From NCBI GenBank assembly GCA_025997215.1, contig BNUH01000072.1, forward strand, positions 1 to 14,089: a stretch of DNA of 14,089 nt, given 5' to 3'. Both the position numbers and the translations under genes were made by a program. This DNA is from Clostridia bacterium (GTDB lineage: Bacteria > Bacillota_A > Clostridia > Christensenellales > Aristaeellaceae). Below are positions 8,318-14,089 of this stretch, piece after piece (the stretch's first letter is position 1; the number at the start of each line of letters is the position of its first letter). The notes below the pieces were generated by a model. It saw only the letters and a program-made list of their open reading frames with translations. It was not told the origin of the DNA and searched no databases.

Positions 8318-9343
8318 TCATACATGGTTGCGCGGATCACACGCGTCGGATAAAGCGTTGCCCACCAGATAGAAGGTGACCGTTATAACGGATACAATGG
8401 CCGCTGGTATAATCAATAAATAAGGATAATCCAGGAAAAAACTGCGGGCATTGCGCAGCAATATACCCAGCGATGGCGTGGATATATCCATCAATCCCAG
8501 ATAGGCCAGCGTCGTTTCATAGGCGATAGTGGCTGGTATAGCCAGCGCCAGCCGCAGTATGACCACGCTGATCAGGTATGGCAGTATATTTTTCGTCAAG
8601 ATGCGCCACAGACTGGTGCCCAGGCATCGCGAGGCCAGGTTATACTCGCGGTCTCGGTACATGAATACCAGGTTGCGCACGTTTCGCGCCGTCGCCAGCC
8701 ATCCGAACGCGACGATGCCAAGCCCTATGATTAGGTAACTCTTGCCGATCATCAGCGCGATCAACGTCATATATATGATAGTGGGAATATTATCAATCAA
8801 GTTATAAACCTCTGTAATAAACCGATCCAGCTTGCGCACATAACCCCAAACCAGACCGATTATCACGCCCAGCAAAATCTGCCCGACCGAGACGGACACG
8901 GCCAGTAAGATGGACGTCCTTGTGGCGTACCACACCTGCGACCAGTAATCGCGGCCCATATTATCCGTACCGAACCAGAATTCATTGTTAGGCGCGGTGA
9001 ACATCAGCGAGTCAACGATGCGCAGATGATGCACATCGAACTTGCTGATCGCCGTCGCCACGAACGTGAATATGAACAGCAGCGCGAATATAATCAGCAT
9101 GACCACGGCGCTCTTCTGCTGCACGAATTCGTGCAGCACGCTTTTCCAGTAGGAGTATTCGGAATAACCAGTTCGCTCCGCGGACTGCGCGTGGAACTCG
9201 GCGTACTCGAATGGCTGACGCTCGGGTAGCTTCGCGTGGGATTTCACATAGACGCGATCATGCACTGGCTCGTCGACGGTATCGATGGCCGCCGTATTAA
9301 TAGCCAGGTTGATGGGTTCGGCATTCACAATTTCACCGTTCAT
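8318..9343 (-). CDS. Peptide/oligopeptide ABC importer permease, OppC/DppC type
   Basis: Inner-membrane permease subunit that pairs with the OppB-type protein. A cytoplasmic N-terminal extension of about 77 residues ends in SYWKSVLHEFVQQKSA, followed by TM1 (about 78-98). An external segment has the family signature FGTDNMGRDYWSQVWYATR (124-142). TM helices follow around 143-167, 183-199 and 203-218. The EAA loop that contacts the ATPase is about 233-255 (NLASRCLGTSLWRIL). Two more helices lead to the CDPRNHV terminus, close to the usual DPR ending. Its ATG overlaps the OppB-type stop codon by one base (TGATG), indicating translational coupling. At 341 aa it is slightly longer than the usual ~300, owing to the N-terminal tail. 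Exact peptide specificity cannot be read from the sequence. Confidence 0.94.
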   Translation of the reverse strand: MNGEIVNAEPINLAINTAAIDTVDEPVHDRVYVKSHAKLPERQPFEYAEFHAQSAERTGYSEYSYWKSVLHEFVQQKSAVVMLIIFALLFIFTFVATAISKFDVHHLRIVDSLMFTAPNNEFWFGTDNMGRDYWSQVWYATRTSILLAVSVSVGQILLGVIIGLVWGYVRKLDRFITEVYNLIDNIPTIIYMTLIALMIGKSYLIIGLGIVAFGWLATARNVRNLVFMYRDREYNLASRCLGTSLWRILTKNILPYLISVVILRLALAIPATIAYETTLAYLGLMDISTPSLGILLRNARSFFLDYPYLLIIPAAIVSVITVTFYLVGNALSDACDPRNHV

Positions 9344-10296
9344 CAGCGCGACACCTCCTTCGCGGTCAGGCGAATACGTGGATCGATCAGCGTCATCAGC
9401 ACGTCGCCCAGGAATACGCCGAGTATTCCCAAAGACGCATACAGCATAACGATGGCCTGCACGACATTGGTATCATAACGCGAGATCGCGTCGGTGAGCA
9501 GCGGGCCCATCCCCGGCACAGAAAAGAACCGCTCCACCAACAGCGACCCGCCGACAGTCAGCAATATCGAGTATGGCAGATATTGCGCCAACGGCACGAA
9601 CGCGTTGCGCAGCACGTGTCGAAACATGACGCTTCGTGTAGACAATCCCTTCAACTTTGCAAGATGGATATAATCTTTATTCAGTTCATCCACCATGTAG
9701 CGGCGAATCCACAGCATATAGCCCGCCAGCGAGCCCATCGCCAGGCAGACGATAGGCAGGATGGATGACGGGCCTGGTTTCCGGACGGAATACATGGAAG
9801 GCAGACCCAGAATCCTCGCGCCGAACGCCAACACAAGCGAATATGAAACCAAACTGGGCACAGCGTTGATGAATATCGTATATGCGGTGCCTATATTATC
9901 TATGATACCATCCTTAAAACGCGCCTGCAGGACGCCCAGTACCACACCTATGGCGAGGGCTATACCCAGCGCGGTCAACCCCAGCCGCATCGAGATGGAG
10001 AATTTGCTAGCTATCAAATCTACAACGGGTTTGTTTGCCTGGACGCGCCGACTGGTGCCTAGATCCAGCTTCGTGAATAATTTTGTGTAAAACCGACCCA
10101 GCTGCGTCAGTGGCGGATCTAGCAGCCCGGCCGCCTGCAGCCGATCATGTTTCTGCACATCGGTGAGCTTGATCAGCTCATCCTCGGTGAAGTAGTAATC
10201 GGTGGGCATCATCCGCAGCAGAAGGAAAACAATCGTCACCACGAGCAGCACCGTGAATACGGATTGTAACAGACGCTTTATCGTGTACCTGACCAT
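9343..10296 (-). CDS. Peptide/oligopeptide ABC importer permease, OppB/DppB type
   Basis: Inner-membrane permease. TM1 (about 11-28) starts right after the typical MVRYTIKRLL. It is followed by an external segment with DPPLTQLGRFY (60-70) and DLGTS (78-82), then TM helices around 103-124, 135-160, 178-196, 238-256 and 280-304. The EAA loop is about 208-232 (DYIHLAKLKGLSTRSVMFRH). The family motifs FSVPGMGPLL (258-267) and DPRIRL (305-310) are present. At 317 aa the length is normal. The start has GGGAGG about 8 nt upstream. It lies 130 bp after the binding-protein gene across a hairpin that may reduce read-through, and it overlaps the OppC-type gene by one base. Confidence 0.95.
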   Translation of the reverse strand: MVRYTIKRLLQSVFTVLLVVTIVFLLLRMMPTDYYFTEDELIKLTDVQKHDRLQAAGLLDPPLTQLGRFYTKLFTKLDLGTSRRVQANKPVVDLIASKFSISMRLGLTALGIALAIGVVLGVLQARFKDGIIDNIGTAYTIFINAVPSLVSYSLVLAFGARILGLPSMYSVRKPGPSSILPIVCLAMGSLAGYMLWIRRYMVDELNKDYIHLAKLKGLSTRSVMFRHVLRNAFVPLAQYLPYSILLTVGGSLLVERFFSVPGMGPLLTDAISRYDTNVVQAIVMLYASLGILGVFLGDVLMTLIDPRIRLTAKEVSR

Positions 10297-10369
10297 ATTG
10301 TTTCCTCCCGGCTTCCTACAGATTATGAAACAGAATAATAAATCCGTATTATAGGTCTATATGACAAAC

Positions 10370-10406
10370 GATTCTGGGAGGTTCCTCGCGGAACCTCCAC
10401 AGAATC
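10370..10406 (-). terminator. Hairpin between binding-protein and permease genes, likely partial terminator
   Basis: Sixteen base pairs form between 10370-10385 and 10390-10406, with a 4-nt loop (10386-10389) and one bulged A at 10399. It begins 20 nt after the binding-protein stop codon. On the minus strand the stem is followed by GTTTGTCATA rather than a solid T-run, so termination would be leaky. Such an element would let the binding protein be made in excess of the permeases, or protect its mRNA 3' end. No separate strong promoter for the permeases is evident in 10297-10369. Confidence 0.75.
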
Positions 10407-10426
10407 CAAGCCTTAAACAAAATCGA

Positions 10427-12319
10427 TTATTTACCGGCGAACGCGGCGTAATCTTCCGTGGTGTACAGATCGGAATTAGTCTCCCAGTTGATGTAGCGAT
10501 AACTCTGAATGCCATACGCGCTATACACCTTGGTGTAATCGTTAATGGCGGTCAGCTGCCACTGAACATCCAGGTACAGCGGGATGGTAAACGCATGGTT
10601 GATGAAGTTGGCTTCGGCTTTCGCGAACGCCGCGTAGCGCGAATCCATATCGTCCGTGATCGCCTTCGCGTCGTTGACCAGCTGCGTGAATTCCTTGTAG
10701 TCGGCGATCAGCTGTTCATCGGTTGCGTTGTTGATCTTGGAGTAGCTCTGCGAATAGTAGGCGTTGTCGTCGCCGTATGTTTCCTGCCCCAGGAAATTGA
10801 CGGGATCGCCGAAGTCCGCGCCCCAGCCGTTGATGTAGATGGAGGCCAGCTGCGGATTGCGCACTTCCTGCGCCAGAGACGACACGTACGTCTTGGTGTT
10901 CAGTTTCACATAGTCGTCGCCGAGGTAATCGCTGAACATCTGGGCCAGGGTATCAGCGGTATCCTTCTGGGTCTGGTTAGCGCCGGCGATGTAGTAGTCG
11001 ATGACGACGGGGAATTCCACGCCCTTCGCGGTCAGCTCCTCAATGGCCTGCGCCTTGTAAGCGGCGGCCTTGTCGGCGTCCAAGCGGTTGAAGGATTCCC
11101 TCGAATACTGCAATCCAATCTCGTCGCGAACCAATTGAGTGTAATCCACACCAGCCGAGTTAACGGATACATTGTTGGCGGTATAGACATAGTTCAGGCA
11201 CGAAAGGGGATTGATGGCGTTGGTCCGGGCCAGGTAAGTAGTCAGATCCAGGCCATACAACCAGCTCAACCGGAACGCTTCGTTGGCGATGGCGGTATTC
11301 CAGTTGGTGTCCGGCTCGCCGGCTTCCGTCTTTTTATCGAAGGCGAAGTGAATCTGCCAGGAGAATTTGGTAGGCAGCATTTCCGCCAAGTTTTTATGGA
11401 ATTCATTGGAGGTACTGTTGTAGATGGTGTTCAGGGTGGATTGGCTCAAGGATACATGATCCAATTCCCCGGTCTGGAACAGTGAGAACGCGACGTCAAT
11501 CGAATCCACCATCTTGACTACGACGGAGTCGAACGTCGTGATGTTCGCCTTGTTGAAATAATTCGGGTTGGGTGTGAGTACCTTCTCGTTCGAGTGGATA
11601 AATGATGTAATGGTATACGGTCCCGAGTACCACTGGGTATCCCACGTTACCGTGTAGAAACCTTCCACACCTATCTCCTCCAGCAGCTTGCCGGATACGG
11701 GATACAGGCACTGATAGGTGGTGGCGCTGGGGAAATAGCTGAACTTGTCGACGCAGGTATATACCAGCGTCTTGTCGTCCGGCGCCGAAATGCCGACCAG
11801 CTCCAGGAACTTCTCCAGGCCCAGGGCTTTGGCGGCTTCTACGCCTTCCGATTCGGCCAGCGCCTTGGTATATTCATAATAATCGCCCGCGCCCGCCACC
11901 ATCTCGATGGGCATGGACGTGTTGACGGCGTCGTTCTTGGCGAAGTTCAATATCCACTCAAGACCCCACAGCCAGTCGGAGGCGACGACGTCAGCCTTGA
12001 TGTTGCCGTCCTTGTCGACCCATGTCATGCCGTCGTTCAGTATGAATGTCCACGTTTTGCCGCCGTCCTCGCTGGACCATTCCTTGGCGGCCGCGCCAAC
12101 CAGCGCGCCCTTGGGATCGTTGGTCAGCAGACCATCGAAGCAGTTGGTCAATACGTTCGAGTCAACGGCAAGCTGGGTGTGCAGGAGATTGAAGTTCTCC
12201 ATCTCACGGTTTGCAATCTCATAGGTGTGCAGCTCATTGAGCGGCGCGGCATAGGCGGCGACCGCGCCCATGCTCAACAGCATGGCCAGAACGAGCGCTA
12301 AGGATAAAACCTTTTTCAT
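10427..12319 (-). CDS. Family 5 extracellular peptide-binding protein (OppA/DppA-like)
   Basis: The 630-aa binding protein of the peptide importer, first gene of its operon. A Sec signal peptide (KK, then a hydrophobic core 4-20) has a likely signal peptidase I site after AYA (24). There is no lipobox cysteine, so membrane attachment is not explained. The mature protein shows family 5 patterns: the NCFDGLLTNDPKGALVGAAA stretch (59-78), AKEWSSEDGGKTWTFILNDG (78-97) and DVVASDWLWGLEWIL, then SLFQTGELDHVSLSQ. The C-terminal lobe has INGWGADFGDPVNFLGQETY and a terminal GK. The length fits OppA-like proteins. The start has AAGGAGG 7-8 nt upstream. Operon context with two permeases and a fused ATPase supports peptide import. 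Some family members bind nickel, heme or oligosaccharides, so the ligand remains inference. Confidence 0.93.
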   Translation of the reverse strand: MKKVLSLALVLAMLLSMGAVAAYAAPLNELHTYEIANREMENFNLLHTQLAVDSNVLTNCFDGLLTNDPKGALVGAAAKEWSSEDGGKTWTFILNDGMTWVDKDGNIKADVVASDWLWGLEWILNFAKNDAVNTSMPIEMVAGAGDYYEYTKALAESEGVEAAKALGLEKFLELVGISAPDDKTLVYTCVDKFSYFPSATTYQCLYPVSGKLLEEIGVEGFYTVTWDTQWYSGPYTITSFIHSNEKVLTPNPNYFNKANITTFDSVVVKMVDSIDVAFSLFQTGELDHVSLSQSTLNTIYNSTSNEFHKNLAEMLPTKFSWQIHFAFDKKTEAGEPDTNWNTAIANEAFRLSWLYGLDLTTYLARTNAINPLSCLNYVYTANNVSVNSAGVDYTQLVRDEIGLQYSRESFNRLDADKAAAYKAQAIEELTAKGVEFPVVIDYYIAGANQTQKDTADTLAQMFSDYLGDDYVKLNTKTYVSSLAQEVRNPQLASIYINGWGADFGDPVNFLGQETYGDDNAYYSQSYSKINNATDEQLIADYKEFTQLVNDAKAITDDMDSRYAAFAKAEANFINHAFTIPLYLDVQWQLTAINDYTKVYSAYGIQSYRYINWETNSDLYTTEDYAAFAGK

Positions 12320-12351
12320 GTGCCTTCCTCCTTGTCGAAACTGGGATTGAT

Positions 12352-12365
12352 CAGGTTGTAACCTG
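12352..12365. repeat. Palindrome in the leader, candidate operator
   Basis: CAGGTTGTAACCTG is a 6-bp inverted repeat around a 2-bp centre. It sits about 10-20 nt downstream of the expected transcription start of the peptide importer operon, where a repressor could block initiation. It is short enough to occur by chance, and no regulator gene lies beside it. Confidence 0.3.
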
Positions 12366-12380
12366 TATAGACTGAGTTGG

Positions 12381-12410
12381 ATTATAGCACAGTAAAGCGC
12401 GTATTGTCAA
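12381..12410 (-). promoter_or_regulatory. Full-consensus sigma-A promoter of the peptide importer operon
   Basis: On the minus strand TTGACA (12405-12410) and TATAAT (12381-12386) are both exact consensus hexamers, with an 18-bp spacer. The start would be near 12374, leaving a leader of about 55 nt before ATG 12319. This predicts strong expression that does not depend on an activator. Confidence 0.85.
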
Positions 12411-12467
12411 GAAACCTATGCGCAGTTCTCGTCGAATATGCAAGTTGCGTTTGGCGATAATTCATTT

Positions 12468-12496
12468 TTGATTAGCGCGCGGGATAGGCGTATACT
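12468..12496 (+). promoter_or_regulatory. Promoter for the small membrane protein gene
   Basis: TTGATT (12468-12473) and TATACT (12491-12496) are 17 bp apart. Transcription would start around 12503, about 32 nt before the ATG at 12535. It is divergent from the peptide importer promoter. Confidence 0.6.
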
Positions 12497-12534
12497 AATA
12501 ATGATTAATCGATTTGGAAAGGAGCGGCTGCACA

Positions 12535-12948
12535 ATGAAAAAACCGCGCCGCACACACTATCGAAAGCATATGATCAGGCCGACCATATACATGATATTC
12601 ACCCGGGCGATACTCGGTCTAACAGCGGCGTTCCTATGGAAGGAATTCGGAGCCGAGACAGCGCTGCCAAAATGGGCCTTATCTTGCATTTTTTTTGGAG
12701 TGTTATTCTTAAGTATGGGCTGGATGGCGTACTTACGACTGGACGGCATCAAAACGCCTATACTCGATAAGCGCCTCTTCGAATGGAAGCGCAAACCCAA
12801 ACGCGCCTACGGCGACATGATCGATTATGTAGATGAGAACATCATCAGCTTCGATGACCTGGAGGATGTTCAGAAGGATACGTGCCGGTTGACGGCGGAT
12901 TTGGTATGCGGGGTGGTGTTCCTGGCGCTGTCGGTGCTGGGGGCGTAA
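12535..12948 (+). CDS. Small membrane protein of unknown function
   Basis: 137 residues; I do not recognise the family. The N-terminus is strongly basic (MKKPRRTHYRKH), followed by hydrophobic helices at about 17-36 and 46-68. A charged cytoplasmic-looking stretch (about 69-118) holds a basic run (FEWKRKPKRAYGD) and then an acidic run (SFDDLEDVQKD). A third helix ends the protein at about 119-136. The ATG at 12535 is preferred over an in-frame TTG at 12514 because AAAGGAG lies about 10 nt before the ATG and overlaps the codons of the longer version. It has its own promoter and stands alone between the peptide operon and the convergent unknown pair. The even codon pattern and good ribosome site support a real gene. 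Confidence 0.78.
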   Translation: MKKPRRTHYRKHMIRPTIYMIFTRAILGLTAAFLWKEFGAETALPKWALSCIFFGVLFLSMGWMAYLRLDGIKTPILDKRLFEWKRKPKRAYGDMIDYVDENIISFDDLEDVQKDTCRLTADLVCGVVFLALSVLGA

Positions 12949-12974
12949 GAGCTATGTGGTTGTGGCATATAAGC

Positions 12975-13015
12975 TCCATTCCGCCTCAACCGCGAGCGGC
13001 ATAACTAGGAATGGA
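12975..13015. repeat. Inverted repeat between convergent genes
   Basis: TCCATTCC (12975-12982) pairs exactly with GGAATGGA (13008-13015) around 25 nt, within which CCGC and GCGG can pair further. It lies between the ends of the membrane protein gene and the unknown pair, where a terminator is expected, but neither strand shows a T-run after it. Its role is uncertain. Confidence 0.35.
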
Positions 13016-13061
13016 AACGAGCGCGCGGCCGTGCCTGGATACAGCTGGAAGTGTTTTCACG

Positions 13062-13520
13062 CTATATCCCTCCAGAAACTGGGTTTTGACGCCCCGGCGG
13101 TATAATCTCCGGAGAAGAAAAGTCAAAGAGCAGCATCAGCTTTTTATCGCTCTGCACCAGCTTTCCGTATGCTCTATAACGTGTTTTTTGCTTCCATTTC
13201 CACATTTCATACAGTGGACGTGTGAAAGCGGAGCATTCGATTGGCCTAGAATCCGGATTGTCCGGGTTTTTGAGCCAAGCAATTGAATCAGTATCATCAG
13301 AGCTGATTGGTCGGACTAGAATCTTGCGATTCACTTGATTGACCATGATCTGCACAGTGGAAACACAGTTCAACGCCTTATAAGCTGAAACATTGAATGA
13401 AATGCCGGTTTCTTTGAAAGACATATACGGCTCGATTTGCCGGTTGAAATAATTCCCCCGCACCACCTGAAAGCCATCCAAATTCACATCGCCGATGGCG
13501 TAGTTGTCAAACGATTTCAT
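13062..13520 (-). CDS. Unknown protein B of a tandem paralogous pair
   Basis: 152 residues; no named domain recognised. The N-terminal half is beta-rich in pattern, with GFQVVRGNYF (16-25), then ISFNVSAYKALN (40-51) and VQIMVNQVNRKILVRP (56-71). This resembles the way small AbrB-like or phage proteins alternate a basic hairpin and strands, but that is only an impression. The C-terminal half (about 75-140) is clearly related to the neighbouring protein A: DSIAW, IECSAF, LYEMWKW, then RYRAYGKLVQSDKKLMLLFD. No signal peptide or membrane helix is seen. The start overlaps the stop of A (ATGA) and has AGGAGG at 13529-13534, so the pair is translationally coupled. It looks intact, but its own promoter has probably been separated from it by the IS insertion. 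Confidence 0.75.
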   Translation of the reverse strand: MKSFDNYAIGDVNLDGFQVVRGNYFNRQIEPYMSFKETGISFNVSAYKALNCVSTVQIMVNQVNRKILVRPISSDDTDSIAWLKNPDNPDSRPIECSAFTRPLYEMWKWKQKTRYRAYGKLVQSDKKLMLLFDFSSPEIIPPGRQNPVSGGI

Positions 13521-13870
13521 ACCATATCCCTCCTCGTAGTAATGTACCCGTCAGCCAGATCGATCTTGTATGATTCCTCATGCTCCGTGGCTGGAGTTCC
13601 AAAATAGTCGCGCCAATCCTCCGGATAGTAAGGAGCGCGGCGTTTGTTCGCTTTACTTGAGACGAACATCTCAAAATCCGTCAGCTTAAACAGAAACAGC
13701 ATTTCTTTATCGCATACAGCTGGTTTGCCGAGGAGTTTGTAGCGATATTGCGTATCCCATTTCATCAGGTCGAATAGCTTTGCGGCAAATACCCGGCAGG
13801 TCATTTCTTTATTCTTGGTTTCCTTTTCGCCGCCACCGCTAACCCACCGCAGAGAGTCCGGCGTGTCCAT
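13517..13870 (-). pseudogene. Unknown protein A of the pair, N-terminus lost to IS630 insertion
   Basis: The frame can be read from ATG 13897 (126 codons), but its first ~10 residues (MVYNKSNCYM) come from the end of the transposon and overlap the transposase stop region. From D11 on it matches the C-terminal half of protein B: DTPDSLRW (11-18), EMTCRVFAAKLFDLMKW (31-47), YRYKLLGKPAVCDKEMLFLF (51-70). It then has a tail absent from B, with YYPEDWRDYFGTPATEHEES (90-109). The portion equivalent to residues 1-75 of B is missing and should lie on the far side of the IS. The ATG at 13897 has no good ribosome site. Function is unknown. The fragment may still be translated from transposon read-through. 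Confidence 0.72.
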
Positions 13871-14089
13871 ATAGCAATTTGATTTATTATAGACCATAGC
13901 CGCAGTGTTTGACCCACCCTAAGCAGTCATCATTAGTGAGGGTTTCCAACGCCTTTCCAATTGCGCAAACAAGATCTTCGGCTGTCCTTGCTTTTTCTTT
14001 GCGTAGATATGCTTTCATTTTTGACCAGGCTAATTCTATCGGGTTATACTCAGGTGAATATGGTGGTAAAAATATGACATTTATTCCTT
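13871..14089 (-). mobile_element. IS630-family insertion sequence, one end
   Basis: The element enters from the right edge. Its inner boundary is inferred from where the protein A reading frame begins to align with its paralogue, at a TATA stretch (13870-13873). IS630 elements insert at TA and duplicate it. The other end, the matching terminal repeat and the rest of the interrupted gene are outside the window, so the exact boundary is uncertain by several bases. Confidence 0.7.
13887..14089 (-). CDS. IS630-family transposase, C-terminal part
   Basis: The frame is open from the window edge (first full codon 14087-14085) to stop TAA 13887-13889, giving 66 residues of the C-terminus. It includes VIFLPPYSPEYNPIELAWSK, the hallmark C-terminal DDE motif of IS630/Tc1-mariner-like enzymes, with the third catalytic acid Glu in NPIE. 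A terminal helical region follows (MKAYLRKEKARTAEDL...DCLGWVKHCGYGL). The two catalytic aspartates are outside the window, so I cannot say whether the gene is intact. Its stop is about 15 nt from the inferred element end, normal for compact IS elements. Confidence 0.92.
   Translation of the reverse strand, partial: GINVIFLPPYSPEYNPIELAWSKMKAYLRKEKARTAEDLVCAIGKALETLTNDDCLGWVKHCGYGL

Noticed and set aside
10361..11485. 374-codon open frame on the plus strand inside the peptide-binding-protein gene
   Set aside because: It lies antisense to a well-supported family 5 binding protein, and its composition (repeated V, G, R, Q) is what the reverse complement of that gene gives. There is no ribosome site or recognisable domain, and it also runs through the terminator hairpin.
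12514..12534. Upstream TTG start for the small membrane protein
   Set aside because: The AAAGGAG ribosome site overlaps these codons and is correctly spaced for the ATG at 12535.
12949..13061. GAGCT...AGCTC pairing at 12949-12976 as a terminator for the small membrane protein
   Set aside because: There are only five pairs across 18 nt and no T-run. The longer inverted repeat at 12975-13015 is the better candidate and is itself uncertain.
1..14089. CRISPR array, tRNA, rRNA, riboswitch, phage or defence island
   Set aside because: Reading both strands showed no regularly spaced repeats, no tRNA-like cloverleaf with a TTCGA-type arm, no long structured leader before any gene, and no nuclease, methylase or phage structural gene.

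Overview
This 14 kb window looks like chromosome of a Gram-positive anaerobe (Bacillota, Clostridia-type). The clues are a YesM/YesN-type two-component pair next to a GH2 glycosidase and a polysaccharide-type ABC importer, strong AGGAGG ribosome sites, sigma-A-like promoters and an IS630 transposase. I infer the group from gene families and cannot name a species. Neither substrate-binding protein has a lipobox cysteine, which is unexpected for a typical monoderm.

Positions 1-4632 (minus strand) hold a carbohydrate-sensing operon. It encodes a YesM-type sensor kinase, a YesN-type response regulator with an AraC output domain, and a GH2 beta-mannosidase-like enzyme cut by the window edge just before its expected nucleophile. 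Its promoter (4657-4685) is divergent from the promoter of a carbohydrate ABC importer (4744-4772).

Positions 4813-6001 (plus strand) hold what is left of that importer. The first ~295 codons of an extracellular sugar-binding protein are joined, near 5696 and out of frame, to the last ~100 codons of an LplC/CUT1-type permease. The rest of the binding protein, most of the LplC-type permease and presumably a partner permease are missing. This is either a genomic deletion or an assembly join.

Positions 6150-12410 (minus strand) are a complete peptide/oligopeptide (Opp/Dpp-type) ABC importer. From its promoter it runs: consensus sigma-A promoter, family 5 binding protein, strong hairpin, OppB-type permease, OppC-type permease, an ATPase that fuses the usual D and F subunits in one chain, and an 18-bp-stem terminator. 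The hairpin after the binding-protein gene probably sets a high ratio of binding protein to transporter.

Positions 12468-12948 (plus strand) encode a small, unrecognised membrane protein with its own promoter. Positions 13062-13870 (minus strand) encode two tandem, mutually paralogous proteins of unknown function. The upstream one has lost its N-terminus to an IS630-family element, whose transposase C-terminus fills the right edge (13887-14089).

I found no tRNA, rRNA, CRISPR array, phage module or defence system. The most notable features are the binding-protein/permease junction, the orphaned kinase-regulator pair, and the IS-disrupted pair of unknown proteins.
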